From: CAWGXG01 sp963826505
GTDB taxonomy: Bacteria > Chloroflexota > Anaerolineae > Aggregatilineales > Aggregatilineaceae
Assembly (NCBI GenBank): GCA_963826505.1
Contig: CAWGXG010000003.1
Span: forward strand, 65,768-129,767
Direction: 5' to 3'
Length of the DNA stretch: 64,000 bases
This document shows, piece by piece, positions 8,567 through 17,126 of the stretch. Every line of letters begins with the position of its first letter. Position 1 is the first letter of the stretch. The notes below the pieces were generated by a model. The model was not told the DNA's origin, searched no databases, and saw only the letters and a program-made list of their open reading frames with translations. A program made the translations under genes and the position numbers.

Positions 8567-9073
8567 TCAGGCCTGACTTCGTGCGTCCACGTCAGCGGAG
8601 TTGACGACGAATTCTTGCTTATATCCGAAATGGCGCTGGTTGTCAATCCAGCGCAGCCAGCGCGGGCGCAGCTCGTAGATTACACTCTGCGCGATCAGGT
8701 CCGCGAACTTGTCGTTGACGAAGGGGAATTTGGTACGGTATAGGGCCAGCACCCGCTGGCGCTCGTCCTCATCATCCAGGGCATTGGCGTCACCTTCGAT
8801 CTGCACGCCCTGAATGCCGGTCCATTCCCACGTTTCGCTGTAGATGGTGGCGGCGGCGTCGTTCCAGTCGGACAGATTGGCGCTGTGCCGGCTGTCAGGA
8901 TCGGACACCCAATACAGGGCGAATTCATCGTCGCTGACGAAAAACAGCGGCGCAACCTGGGGACGTCCATCGTCTAACCCGGCGGTAGCCAGCGCCATCG
9001 TGGACCGGCTCGCCAGAAAGTCGCGTAACACCGGACGCATGTCCTCGGGTAGCAGGGGGATGTCGGCCATCAT
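8567..9073 (-). CDS. Pyridoxamine 5'-phosphate oxidase-fold flavin-binding protein
   Basis: This 168-residue protein has the split-barrel fold of PNPOx-like proteins. It opens with STMALATAGLDDGRPQVAPL, the flavin-binding strand pair, followed by FFVSDDEFALYWVSDPDSRH and TWEWTGIQGVQIEGDANAL, and ends with a heterodimer-like YELRPRWLRWIDN motif. Members bind FMN, F420 or haem and often reduce small molecules; the true substrate is unknown. It is the last gene of the long minus-strand run containing the quinone genes, 13 bases after ubiX. Confidence 0.82.
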   Translation of the reverse strand: MMADIPLLPEDMRPVLRDFLASRSTMALATAGLDDGRPQVAPLFFVSDDEFALYWVSDPDSRHSANLSDWNDAAATIYSETWEWTGIQGVQIEGDANALDDEDERQRVLALYRTKFPFVNDKFADLIAQSVIYELRPRWLRWIDNQRHFGYKQEFVVNSADVDARSQA

Positions 9074-9086
9074 GCTGATGCCTCCA

Positions 9087-9674
9087 TTATGCTTTTCCTT
9101 TCAGCCCCAGCCATTCCATGTAGAGATCATTCGCGATCCCCAGCCGGAGCAAAATCCGACCCACCGTCCCGTTAATAATATCATCAACGGTGGTGGGCTT
9201 GCTGTAAAATGCCGGGACAGGCGGCAGGATGATCGCGCCGATCTCCGCTGCCTGGGTCATCAGCCGGAGGTGGCCCAGGTGCAGCGGAGTTTCACGCACG
9301 ACCAGCACCAGGGGCCGCCCCTCTTTGAGGTGCACATCGGCCGCGCGGGCCAGCAGGCTGTCGGCGTAGCTGTGCGCGATGCCCGACAGACTCTTGATGC
9401 TGCACGGCGCGACGATCATCCCCAGCGTGGCAAATGACCCGCTGGCGATGCTGGCCCCGATGTTATGCGGCTTGTGGACGACATCGGCCAGTGCTTCAAC
9501 CGCGCTGATGCTGTAGTCCGTTTCCTGCACGACCGTGATTTTACCCGATTCGGTCAGGATCAGGTGGGTTTCGATATCGCCCGCCTGGCGCAAGGTTTCC
9601 AACAGCCGGATGCCGTAGATCGCGCCGCTGGCGCCCGAAATGGCGACCACGAGGCGCGGGCGGTGGGTAGTCAT
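9087..9674 (-). CDS. ubiX: UbiX-type flavin prenyltransferase
   Basis: This 195-residue enzyme makes prenylated FMN, the cofactor of UbiD decarboxylases. It begins LVVAISGASGAIYGIRLLET, the FMN-binding loop of the family. It has FATLGMIVAPCSIKSLSGIA and PLVLVVRETPLHLGHLRLM, and ends with the GRILLRLGIANDLY segment. Its length is typical. A ubiD homologue lies in the same minus-strand run at 17127-18938, so the enzyme and its client are probably co-expressed. In the futalosine-type menaquinone pathway these roles are called MqnM and MqnL. Confidence 0.93.
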   Translation of the reverse strand: MTTHRPRLVVAISGASGAIYGIRLLETLRQAGDIETHLILTESGKITVVQETDYSISAVEALADVVHKPHNIGASIASGSFATLGMIVAPCSIKSLSGIAHSYADSLLARAADVHLKEGRPLVLVVRETPLHLGHLRLMTQAAEIGAIILPPVPAFYSKPTTVDDIINGTVGRILLRLGIANDLYMEWLGLKGKA

Positions 9675-9681
9675 AGGCGGG

Positions 9682-9894
9682 CTAGTGATCCACGCCGACC
9701 ATGACGTTTGACGCCTTGATCACGGCGTAGGCTTCTTTGCCCACGGCCAGGCCCAGGCTTTCCGCCGATTCCTTGGTGATGATCGAGACGATTTCCACGC
9801 CACCGGGCAGCGCGATCACGACTTCGGTGTTGACCGCGCCCACAGTGACGCGCTTGACCGTGCCTTTGAGGGTATTGCGTGCGCTGAGCTTCAT
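9682..9894 (-). CDS. Mop/TOBE molybdopterin-binding protein
   Basis: This 70-residue single Mop domain (molbindin) begins MKLSARNTLKGTVKRVTVGA and continues NTEVVIALPGGVEIVSIITK. Molbindins store molybdate or regulate its use. The start at 9892-9894 is fixed by GGAGGAAAACTCACC directly before it; an upstream in-frame extension has no such site. The protein ends with NVMVGVD, the usual end of the domain. It sits between ubiE and ubiX, 7 bases before ubiX. No molybdate transporter is adjacent. Confidence 0.88.
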   Translation of the reverse strand: MKLSARNTLKGTVKRVTVGAVNTEVVIALPGGVEIVSIITKESAESLGLAVGKEAYAVIKASNVMVGVDH

Positions 9895-9921
9895 GGTGAG
9901 TTTTCCTCCGGAAAATAACGA

Positions 9922-9939
9922 GCGATCAGTAAAAGCTGG
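9922..9939 (+). repeat. Short copy of the dispersed intergenic repeat
   Basis: GCGATCAGTAAAAGCTGG resembles the core of the copies at 8349 and 27132. It lies in the spacer between ubiE and the Mop gene. Confidence 0.3.
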
Positions 9940-9947
9940 TGGCGGTG

Positions 9948-10673
9948 TTAGCGGGGCTTGGTGCCCCAATGAACGGCCATCGTGTTGAACATAAAGCGCC
10001 GGTAGCCCACGTCCACCAAACCCGCCGCACGCATCAAATCGGCCAATTCGTCGGCCGTCTTGAAACCGAGCGTGCTTTCGGGCAGATAGCGGTAGGCGTC
10101 GGCCTGCCCGCTGACCAGGCGACCTAAAGTCGGGATCACAAACTTGAGATGAAACTGGATGAACGGACGCAGCAGTCCGCGCGGCGGCGGCGTCGTGTCC
10201 AGCGTGACCAGCCGCCCGCCCGATTTGAGCACGCGCACCTGTTCACGCAGCGCGCCGGGAATGTCCTTCACGTTACGGAACAGGTAACCGCTTGTCACGG
10301 CGTCGAAGGTCTCTGGCGGATAGGGCAGCGCCAGCGTATCGGCGGCCTGCCACGCGATCGTGCCCGCGCCATTAGAGTGCGCCGCATCCCGCCGCAGCCC
10401 GACGCGCATCATCGGCAGCGTGAAGTCCGCCGCGATCACGCGCAGCCCCGGCACCTGGTGGCGCGCCTCGAAGGCGATATCGCCCGTGCCGGTCGCAATA
10501 TCCAGCAGATGCCCGCCCGGCGCGAGCTGGGCCTGGCGTACGACAAAACGTCGCCAGCGCCGGTCCTGTCCGAACGTCATCAGGCGGTTCATCAGGTCAT
10601 AGCGCCGCGCGATACGCCCGAACATATCCTGTACGTAGATGCCGTGCTCGTTAGAAATATTATCGTCCGTCAC
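9948..10673 (-). CDS. ubiE: UbiE/MenG-type quinone C-methyltransferase
   Basis: This protein of about 241 residues is a SAM-dependent methyltransferase. It has MFGRIARRYDLMNRLMTFGQ, GGHLLDIATGTGDIAFEA (SAM loop), the AADFTLPMM strand, and DAVTSGYLFRNVKDIPGALR, which matches UbiE/MenG motif II. It would methylate demethylmenaquinone. The GTG at 10671-10673 with GGAG upstream gives the usual family N-terminus. An ATG at 10725-10727 would add 18 residues and overlap the DinB gene by 13 bases. It sits in the same run as ubiA, ubiD and ubiX, supporting a role in menaquinone synthesis. Confidence 0.9.
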   Translation of the reverse strand: MTDDNISNEHGIYVQDMFGRIARRYDLMNRLMTFGQDRRWRRFVVRQAQLAPGGHLLDIATGTGDIAFEARHQVPGLRVIAADFTLPMMRVGLRRDAAHSNGAGTIAWQAADTLALPYPPETFDAVTSGYLFRNVKDIPGALREQVRVLKSGGRLVTLDTTPPPRGLLRPFIQFHLKFVIPTLGRLVSGQADAYRYLPESTLGFKTADELADLMRAAGLVDVGYRRFMFNTMAVHWGTKPR

Positions 10674-10714
10674 TGCGTGAAGTTCTCCAGGTCGTGCTGC
10701 TGCATGTTCCAAAA

Positions 10715-11203
10715 TCAGCGCCGCCATGTCCCCATAACCTGCCGCAGAATGCCGAATTCGCCAATATGGTAGGCGTTGTGATCGGCGACCAGCAGCATCT
10801 CGCGCAGGTAGGTGTGTTCGGGCGCGAAGGGCAGCGGCCCGGTCAGGTCGATGGTTGGATCCTGCGCGATGCCGATCAGCGCGTTCAGATCGGCCCGGAA
10901 CTGGTCCAGCGTGTGCCGCCACGCGGCGGCATCGGCCTGGGCGGAACGCGACGGCCAGTACTCATCCGGCCAGATGAGCAATTTGTAATCCGGGTTGCGG
11001 ATGTAGTCCAGAATGTCCCACTGGGCAATCCGCAGATGTTCCAATAGATGCCAGGGGGTGTAATCGACGTTGGGCGGGCAGACGTTGTAAAACTCCGACG
11101 GGAAGTTTTCAACCGCCTGGTCGAGCGTCATATGGGCGTGACCGCCCTGGAGCAGTCCGGCGATCTGGGTCCGCAAAACTGTTGGAATGCTGTGGTCGCT
11201 CAT
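10715..11203 (-). CDS. DinB-like four-helix-bundle protein
   Basis: This 162-residue protein has the DinB/YfiT-like fold, with metal-site histidines in TPWHLLEHLRIAQWDI and VADHNAYHIGEFGILRQ. The start at 11201-11203 follows GGAGGAAAGAAGC, a strong ribosome site. DinB-family proteins include mycothiol- and bacillithiol-dependent transferases and damage-induced proteins; the activity here is unknown. It lies between the SGNH-protein gene and ubiE. Confidence 0.85.
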   Translation of the reverse strand: MSDHSIPTVLRTQIAGLLQGGHAHMTLDQAVENFPSEFYNVCPPNVDYTPWHLLEHLRIAQWDILDYIRNPDYKLLIWPDEYWPSRSAQADAAAWRHTLDQFRADLNALIGIAQDPTIDLTGPLPFAPEHTYLREMLLVADHNAYHIGEFGILRQVMGTWRR

Positions 11204-11304
11204 GCTTCTTTCCTCCGCTGCCTGGCCTGCGCGGGTAACATGATGGCAGGCAGTCCGTCTCCAGATTCTACAACAAGCGGGTGAGCTGGGCCTACTCTCG
11301 GCCC

Positions 11305-12546
11305 TCATTTCACCGGGACCAGCCCATGATCGCGCAGCCACGCGGCCAGTGCCTCCCCGGTCAGCCGGTGACCGGCCGCGTTGAAATGCCCATCGCCGGG
11401 ATAGTATAACCGTTCGCCGGGGTGTTGGGCGGCATATGTCGCCAACGGATCGAGCAGCGCCAGCGCTGGAATGCCCTGGTCCGCCAGCAGCGCGACCAGC
11501 TGGCGTTCCGGCGCGGTCGGATCGGCGTCGGCCAGTTCGGGTAAGGCCCGCCGGTACTGCTCCACGGTCGCGGCCCAGTCTTCGGGGTGGACCGCGCGGC
11601 GACTCGGGATAACCAGCACGGCGAACGGGACGCCCTGGACATTCTCCACCAGATCACGAAACTGCGCGGCCAGCGCCCCGGTTAGCGCCCAGGCGCGCGC
11701 CCAGTGAGCGTCATCTGGCAGGTAAATGCCCAACTGCACCGGGTATTCCAGCGCATTGCTGGCGGCATCTAGCACGCGCGGGCGATCGGGCAGATCGGGC
11801 GGCGGGGCCGGCGTCTGAGCGGCTTGCAGCGCGGTCAGCCACGCGAACACCGGCGACTCAGGATAGGCGGTGGCGTCGAAAATCGGGCTGGCGTGCAGAG
11901 TCAGCGCGCCGTCGTCCAGCGTGAAAAACGGCCGGACCAGCCGCCGCCCATAGCGCACCTGCTCCAGGTCAATGGCGTTATCCTGAATGTCGTTACCAGA
12001 ATACATCGCCAGGAGCACGAGGTCCGGCTGAAACTGCCAGCCCACCAGCGCGTAGAGCAGCAGCTCGCGATCGGTGCCGTAGGCGTCCACGCTCAGGTTG
12101 ATCACCTCGACGCGGCGGCCAGCGCTGGCGGTCAGCGCCCGGTCCAACAGCCAGGGAAAGCCATCCTCACGCGGCACCTGCCAACCCTGCGCGAACGAAT
12201 CACCCACGATCACCACGCGGAAGACATCGGCGGGTTTCGCCAGCGTGTAGTTTGGACCATTCAGCCCGTAATTGTTCAGGCGTACCAGGTAATGAAATTC
12301 GTCGTCCGGGTTGGGCATCCAATAGAATTCAGCGCACGGATCGCGGTAATCGTGCAGCAGCGCGTGGACCTGCTCTAGCCAGTCTCCCGGCGCAATCGCA
12401 CACGCTGTCCCGGCGCTGGTCTGATCGCCCGATCGCGCCAGCCGCAGCCCGGCGATCCCGATCACCGCGCCGACCGCGAGTCCGAAGGCGATCAGCAGCA
12501 GGCGCGGCCACACGCCACCGCGTCGCGGGGTGTGCGGGTCGGGCAT
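11305..12546 (-). CDS. Membrane-anchored SGNH/GDSL-like hydrolase
   Basis: This 413-residue protein has one N-terminal membrane helix (LLLIAFGLAVGAVIGIAGL) and an outside SGNH-hydrolase fold. Block I is VVIVGDSFAQGW with the catalytic Ser, block III is AMYSGNDIQDNAI, and block V is YYPGDGHFNAAGHRLTG with Asp and His. Such proteins are esterases or act on O-acyl groups of polysaccharides, like AlgX/AlgJ relatives. The start at 12544-12546 begins 5 bases after the permease stop. The substrate is unknown. Confidence 0.85.
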   Translation of the reverse strand: MPDPHTPRRGGVWPRLLLIAFGLAVGAVIGIAGLRLARSGDQTSAGTACAIAPGDWLEQVHALLHDYRDPCAEFYWMPNPDDEFHYLVRLNNYGLNGPNYTLAKPADVFRVVIVGDSFAQGWQVPREDGFPWLLDRALTASAGRRVEVINLSVDAYGTDRELLLYALVGWQFQPDLVLLAMYSGNDIQDNAIDLEQVRYGRRLVRPFFTLDDGALTLHASPIFDATAYPESPVFAWLTALQAAQTPAPPPDLPDRPRVLDAASNALEYPVQLGIYLPDDAHWARAWALTGALAAQFRDLVENVQGVPFAVLVIPSRRAVHPEDWAATVEQYRRALPELADADPTAPERQLVALLADQGIPALALLDPLATYAAQHPGERLYYPGDGHFNAAGHRLTGEALAAWLRDHGLVPVK

Positions 12547-12550
12547 GCCG

Positions 12551-13357
12551 TTAGTACTCCCCGGCACGACGCCAGCGCCCGACGATCCGCTCCAAGATAT
12601 CGACCACCACGTACAGCACCAGCCCCAACAGCGACATGGCGAGAATCCCCGCGTACATGCGATCTGAAGCGCAGCCGCTGCCACGTCAGCGTGACAATAT
12701 AATAGCCCAGCCCGGCGCGCGTGCTGTATTGCTCCGCGATGAACAGCACCGCAATCGCCGTCCCGACCGAGACGCGCAGCGCGGTTAGCACGGCGGGCAG
12801 CGACGCGGGCAGATATACGTAGCGGAACAGCGCGCGCCGTCCCGCGCCCAACGAGCGCACCGATTGGATCAGCTCCGGGCGCAGGCTGGCGGCTTCGTCG
12901 CGCACGACGACCAGAATCTGGAAGAACAGGATCAGCGCGATCAGGAAGACTTTCGAGGTTTCGCCGATGCCCATCACGACCAGGATCACCGGCAGAAAGA
13001 CGATCTTGGGGATGGGATGCACCAGCGCGATCAGCGGGGAGAAGATGCGGTTGAGCACGCGAATCTGCCCCAGGCCCAGTCCGACCGGCGTCGCAATGAG
13101 GACCGCCAGCACGATCGCTTTGAGCACGCGCCCCGCGCTGACCCGCGTGTGATCCACAGGTCGCCGCGCATCTCGCGCACGAAGACCGGCAGTACGTCCC
13201 AGGGATAGGGCATGATGTCGCGGTGCAGGTAGGCTGCCAGCGCGATCCAGCAGGCCGTGAAAATACCGATCGCCAGCGCCAGATTGCCCAGGCGCACGGA
13301 GCCCACCGCGCACGATCTCGCGCAGGGAAACAGAACGGCGAGTTCGGGGGCGGTCAC
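12551..13357 (-). pseudogene. ABC transporter permease (NitT/TauT type), broken by at least two frameshifts
   Basis: The readable middle part is a BPD-type permease: VLKAIVLAVLIATPVGLGLG, then LVHPIPKIVFLPVILVVMGI with the EAA-loop region RSLGAGRRALFRYVYLPASL. The N-terminal part (NLALAIGIFTACWIALAAYL, MPYPWDVLPVFVREMRGDLW) is in another frame; a base seems missing near 13150. The C-terminal part (MYAGILAMSLLGLVLYVVVD and on to a TAA at 12551-12553) needs one base removed near 12665. The likely start is the GTG at 13355-13357, overlapping the ATPase stop as GTGA. A third, compensated shift near 13310 is possible. Either the operon is decaying or the sequence is poor here. Confidence 0.8.
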
Positions 13358-14166
13358 AGGCTCAGCCCCAACAGCGGGCGTAGGTCGTTGCATTTCTCCA
13401 GAAATTCCGGCGTGCTGCGATAGCCGGGCGATCCCGCGCCGGGGTTGGTGACCACGGTCGGCGCGGTGTTGGGCGGCAGACTCAGCACGAGGATATGGCG
13501 TCCCAGGATGGCGGCTTCTTCGATAGCGTGCGTGACGATCACGCTCGTCAGGCCGATTTCGGCTTGCAGGCGCAGCACCAGGATTTGCAGGTCTTCGCGC
13601 GTGGGCGCGTCCAGACTGCTGAACGGCTCATCCATCAGCAACAGGTCCGGCTGTAAGGCGAGCGTGCGCGCGATGGCGGTCCGCTGGCGCTGCCCACCGC
13701 TGATCGCGCCGGGGAACTTGTTGCGCTGCTCGTAGATGTTGAGCCGTTCGAGCCAGCCTTCGACGCATGCCGCGCCTCTTTGCGGGAAGGCGCGGGCTGC
13801 TGCGCGGCGCGTGTTTGCCGTCCGGCCCGTAGAAGCGGCGCACGCGCAGCCCCAGCGCCGACGTTATCCCACACCGTCGCCCAGGGCAGCAGGCCGTAAT
13901 CCTGCAGGATCAGCCCGGTTTCGGGGCGCGGACGCTGGATCAGCGTCTCGCCTACGCGGATCGATGCCGCCCGTGGCGCGCCGCAGCCCGGCAATCAGCG
14001 TCAGCAGCGTGGTTTTGCCACAGCCGGACGGCCCAATGATCGACCACGCCTCGCCCGGCGCGACCTGCCACGAGAAATCCTGAAAGACAGGCGCGCCGCG
14101 CGTGCCGTAGCGAAACGTCAGGTGATCGATCGCGATCATGGAGGCGGCGGTGTCGGAGGTGATCAT
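13354..14166 (-). pseudogene. ABC transporter ATPase (NitT/TauT type), split over four reading frames
   Basis: All conserved motifs are present but in different frames. Walker A, GPSGCGKTTLLTLIAGLRRA, is near 14030. The segment SIRVGETLIQRPRPETGLIL continues to a Q-loop (LQDYGLLPWATVWDN) near 13900. Then come a poorly conserved stretch and the signature ISGGQRQRTAIARTLALQPD with Walker B LLLMDEPFSSLDAPT near 13640-13700. The C-terminus ends at 13354. The shifts lie near 13963, 13855 and 13770, each explained by one extra base. The start at 14164-14166 is the best ATG. As read, no functional ATPase can be made. Confidence 0.8.
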
Positions 14167-14250
14167 AGAAGAATTCCGTTCCGGGTGAGTCAGAGCGGGG
14201 CGACCTGCCGGGCCGCCCCAGGAAGTACCCATGAACAGTCTACTAGGCGC

Positions 14251-15537
14251 TTATTTCAGCGTCATGATGTAGGCGACCAGATCGGCCAGTTCGCTGTCGC
14301 TCACTTTGTCGTCGAACGATGGCATGATGTTCTGGAAGTCCTCGACGACATACGCGCCCGGATCCATGATCGACTGGGCGATATATTGCTCGATGGTCAA
14401 GCCGGGCACGTCGCCCGCTTCTTCGCCCAACCCCATCAGCGACGGTCCGACCAGCGTCGCTTCGGAGTCCGTCGCGTGGCAGGTGGAGCAACCCAGGCTG
14501 GTAAACAGGGCTTCGCCGTTGGCGGGATCGCCGTTAGGGCTCACTGCGGGAGCCAAGGGGATGATCTGGCTCAAGAAGGTGTCGTTCACGCTGTCCGCGT
14601 AGGCGGGTGCTTTGTCCACGATGCCTTGCTCGACCAGCCAGTTGACCGTATCGGTCCAGGCGGGTTCCTGCGTGATGGCGTAGGTCGGGAACGGCGGCAG
14701 CACGTAAGTATCCTTGACGCTGTCGGGGACGTTGGTTTTTTCCTGCCACAGGGCGCGGTAGGTGTCGGGGTTATCGTTGATCTCGTCCGCCGCCCGCATC
14801 CATGCCAGCAGGAAGGCTTTGACCGCGTCCGGATTTTTGTCGATGACTTCGGTCCGGAAGGAGAGCACGCTCTGGCTGAATTCGCTGTCGACCAGCGCGC
14901 TGTCGTCCGCGATGAGCGTTGCGCCGCCGACCATCGCCGCCTGGGCCAACGGATCAGGCAGGCAGGCGACCTTCATTTGACCTTCCATTAATAGTTGGTA
15001 GCGCACGGCAATATTCGGCTCGGCGCGCCATTTGAGATCGCTGTCGCTCAGACCCGCGTTTTCCATGATGCGCTGCGCGATGTAGTGGATCACCGAGTTC
15101 TCGCTGATGCCGATCTCCACACCTTTCACATCCTCTGGCGTGGTGATGCCGCTGCCCGGCGCGGCCAAAATGCGGAACTGCGGGCTGTCGGCGTAGGCGC
15201 GGCGCGCCATCGCCACGATCTGGATACGGGTTTTGTCCGCGTTGAAAATACCCGTGCTCACCAGATCGTTGAGCATCCCGTCGATCTCGCCCGACAGCAG
15301 CAGTTGATCGCGCTCCAGCGCGCTGCTTACCGGGACTAGCTCGACCTTGATGCCCGCGTTGGTGAAGTAGCCTTCCTGATCAGCGACGTAAAACGGCAGC
15401 ACGTCCAGGATCGGCAGCAGCCCCATTTTGAGGGTGGTTTCTTGCGCGTGGGCTTGGGGAGCGCGCAGCGTCAGCGGCGCGACGGCAACGGCCAACAGGG
15501 CCAGCATCAACACCACACTAACCAGAACTTTACGCAT
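14251..15537 (-). CDS. ABC substrate-binding protein fused to a C-terminal cytochrome c domain
   Basis: This 428-residue exported protein has a signal peptide (cleavage near AHAQE, about residue 32) and an NMT1/TauA-type binding fold. Typical strands are TLKMGLLPILDVLPFYVADQ, GIKVELVPVSSALERDQLLL and VKGVEIGISENSVIHYIAQ. After about residue 335 it continues as a small cytochrome c domain: DPANGEALFTSLGCSTCHAT with CxxCH at 350-354, VGPSL after the haem, and a likely axial Met405 in NIMPSF. It ends LADLVAYIMTL, the usual last helix of class I cytochromes. The frame is clean throughout. It starts the ABC transporter unit, with the broken ATPase and permease downstream. The ligand is unknown. 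Confidence 0.9.
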   Translation of the reverse strand: MRKVLVSVVLMLALLAVAVAPLTLRAPQAHAQETTLKMGLLPILDVLPFYVADQEGYFTNAGIKVELVPVSSALERDQLLLSGEIDGMLNDLVSTGIFNADKTRIQIVAMARRAYADSPQFRILAAPGSGITTPEDVKGVEIGISENSVIHYIAQRIMENAGLSDSDLKWRAEPNIAVRYQLLMEGQMKVACLPDPLAQAAMVGGATLIADDSALVDSEFSQSVLSFRTEVIDKNPDAVKAFLLAWMRAADEINDNPDTYRALWQEKTNVPDSVKDTYVLPPFPTYAITQEPAWTDTVNWLVEQGIVDKAPAYADSVNDTFLSQIIPLAPAVSPNGDPANGEALFTSLGCSTCHATDSEATLVGPSLMGLGEEAGDVPGLTIEQYIAQSIMDPGAYVVEDFQNIMPSFDDKVSDSELADLVAYIMTLK

Positions 15538-15615
15538 TCACGTTACTCCTTAAAGAGTTAAGCACAGGTTGCCACGGTGGCATGACGCCATCGGTGGGCC
15601 CGTGCGCCATCTGCA

Positions 15616-16542
15616 TCACACCAGCAAGGCCAGACATGTTCCGGCGAAAATCGTCAGGGCGATGTAGGAATTCATATTGAAAAAGGCCACATTGACCCGG
15701 CTGAGATCGTCCGGCGAGACCAGACGGTGCTCGTAGACGAGCATCCCGGCCACGATCAGCGCCGCCGCGTAATAGGGCCATGCCATGCCCGCCGCCAGTC
15801 CCGCCAGCACCAGCAAGATCAAGAACGCGGCGTGATTGAGCCTGGACAGCCCCAGCGCGGACGCGATCCCGTGCCGGGCGGGCCACGCGTGCAGCCCTTC
15901 GGCCACGTCGTGATCGTAGTCCTGGCAGGCGTAGATCAGGTCGAACCCGGCGATCCAGAACATCACCGCGGCGATCAGCAGCCACGCGGGCAGATCGTCC
16001 GGCGTGAAGAAGGAGCCGCGCACGGCGATCCAGCCACCACCCACTGCCAGCGCGTCGGTGAAGCCCAACACCCAATGGGCCAGTACGGTGAAGCGCTTGG
16101 TGAAGCTGTAGCCCACCAGGAACAGCACCGCAATTGGACTCAGCTCCAGGGCCAGCGGATCGAGCAGCGCGGCGGCGATCAGCAGCACGACCAGCGCCAC
16201 GCCCGCGTAGATCGTCACCGAGCGCGCATCGATCGCCCCGGTGACGGTCGGGCGATTCATGGTGCGCGGGTTGCGCGCGTCGTAAGCGCGGTCGGCCAGC
16301 CGGTTGACGGCAAAGGCCAGCGTGCGCGCCGCCGCCATCGCCACCGTGACCCACACGAACTGCCACAGCGTCGGCAGCCCTTTCGCGGCCAGCACCATGC
16401 CGATGTAGGCAAATGGCAGCGCGAAAATTGTGTGCTCGAAGCGCACGAGGTCCAGGAACACGCGCGCTTTGTAGGCGGCACTGCCGGGTGCCAATCCGCG
16501 CGCGCGGGCGGAATCTTTAGCGCGTTGTGTCGATGATCCCAT
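15616..16542 (-). CDS. ubiA: UbiA-family aromatic prenyltransferase
   Basis: This 308-residue membrane enzyme has eight to nine hydrophobic segments. The first Asp motif of the family is read as NRLADRAYDARNPRT and the second as DLIYACQDYDHDV, with magnesium-binding aspartates in both. It attaches an isoprenoid chain to an aromatic acid at the membrane. In a futalosine-type pathway this is MqnP. The start at 16540-16542 is chosen over one 33 bases upstream because GAGGA precedes it. It lies downstream of ubiD, with one foreign-looking gene between. Confidence 0.92.
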   Translation of the reverse strand: MGSSTQRAKDSARARGLAPGSAAYKARVFLDLVRFEHTIFALPFAYIGMVLAAKGLPTLWQFVWVTVAMAAARTLAFAVNRLADRAYDARNPRTMNRPTVTGAIDARSVTIYAGVALVVLLIAAALLDPLALELSPIAVLFLVGYSFTKRFTVLAHWVLGFTDALAVGGGWIAVRGSFFTPDDLPAWLLIAAVMFWIAGFDLIYACQDYDHDVAEGLHAWPARHGIASALGLSRLNHAAFLILLVLAGLAAGMAWPYYAAALIVAGMLVYEHRLVSPDDLSRVNVAFFNMNSYIALTIFAGTCLALLV

Positions 16543-16578
16543 GAATTCGGTATCCTCAAGTCTTCGGTTGAACAAACA

Positions 16579-17103
16579 TCACTGCGGTGGCAACGTCGCA
16601 AGGAGATTTTCAGTCTCTTTGAGTTTTTCAGTCACATCGTCAACACCTGGAATATCCCAAACGTCATCTCGCAGCACAAAACGCCAGGCATTAACGTGTG
16701 CGACAAATTTGGCGTGTTCGTTCACAACGTCAAACGGGACCAAAGCGGCTCGAATTACCCGATAATCCTGGCCAAGTAGCACGCCCGCAAGAGTATCAAA
16801 TGGTCGTGGATCATTTTTCAAATTGCGAATGAAGGATAGCGGCGTTGCATTACCGCTCGACGTAATGCGACGACTCTTGATTTGATACCGCGTCCCCTTA
16901 TCGTCGGTCGCATCATATCCTGAAACGGAATTGTTTTCGAGCACCCAACCAAAAGCCAGTTTGAATAGATATTCGCCGTAATCTCCGGCAGGGTTGTTGG
17001 ACGATCGCAATACTTCGCGCGTATTCAGCACAGCCAGAATTTCCGCGTGCAACTGAAGAAGCGCCGGTATTGTCATGTGGGACAGATCGGGTAAGTTATC
17101 CAC
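16579..17103 (-). CDS. PD-(D/E)XK-like nuclease-fold protein of unknown role
   Basis: This protein of about 174 residues resembles the DUF6998-type restriction-endonuclease-like family: ALLQLHAEILAVLNTREVLR, then PAGDYGEYLFKLAFGW with a candidate Glu, then SGYDATDDKGTRYQIKSRR, which fits the D...QxK nuclease core. The start is a GTG at 17101-17103; an ATG at 17074-17076 would give a protein 9 residues shorter. Neither has a clear ribosome site. The gene is visibly richer in A and T than the quinone genes on both sides, with many TTT, AAA and ATT codons, which suggests transfer. No methyltransferase is adjacent. The function is unknown. Confidence 0.72.
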   Translation of the reverse strand: MDNLPDLSHMTIPALLQLHAEILAVLNTREVLRSSNNPAGDYGEYLFKLAFGWVLENNSVSGYDATDDKGTRYQIKSRRITSSGNATPLSFIRNLKNDPRPFDTLAGVLLGQDYRVIRAALVPFDVVNEHAKFVAHVNAWRFVLRDDVWDIPGVDDVTEKLKETENLLATLPPQ

Positions 17104-17126
17104 TATTGCGCACCCATTCCACAAAA

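Noticed and set aside
14122..14991. Plus-strand open frame of 289 codons
   Set aside because: It is antisense to the binding protein-cytochrome c gene, which has clear homology in its own frame.
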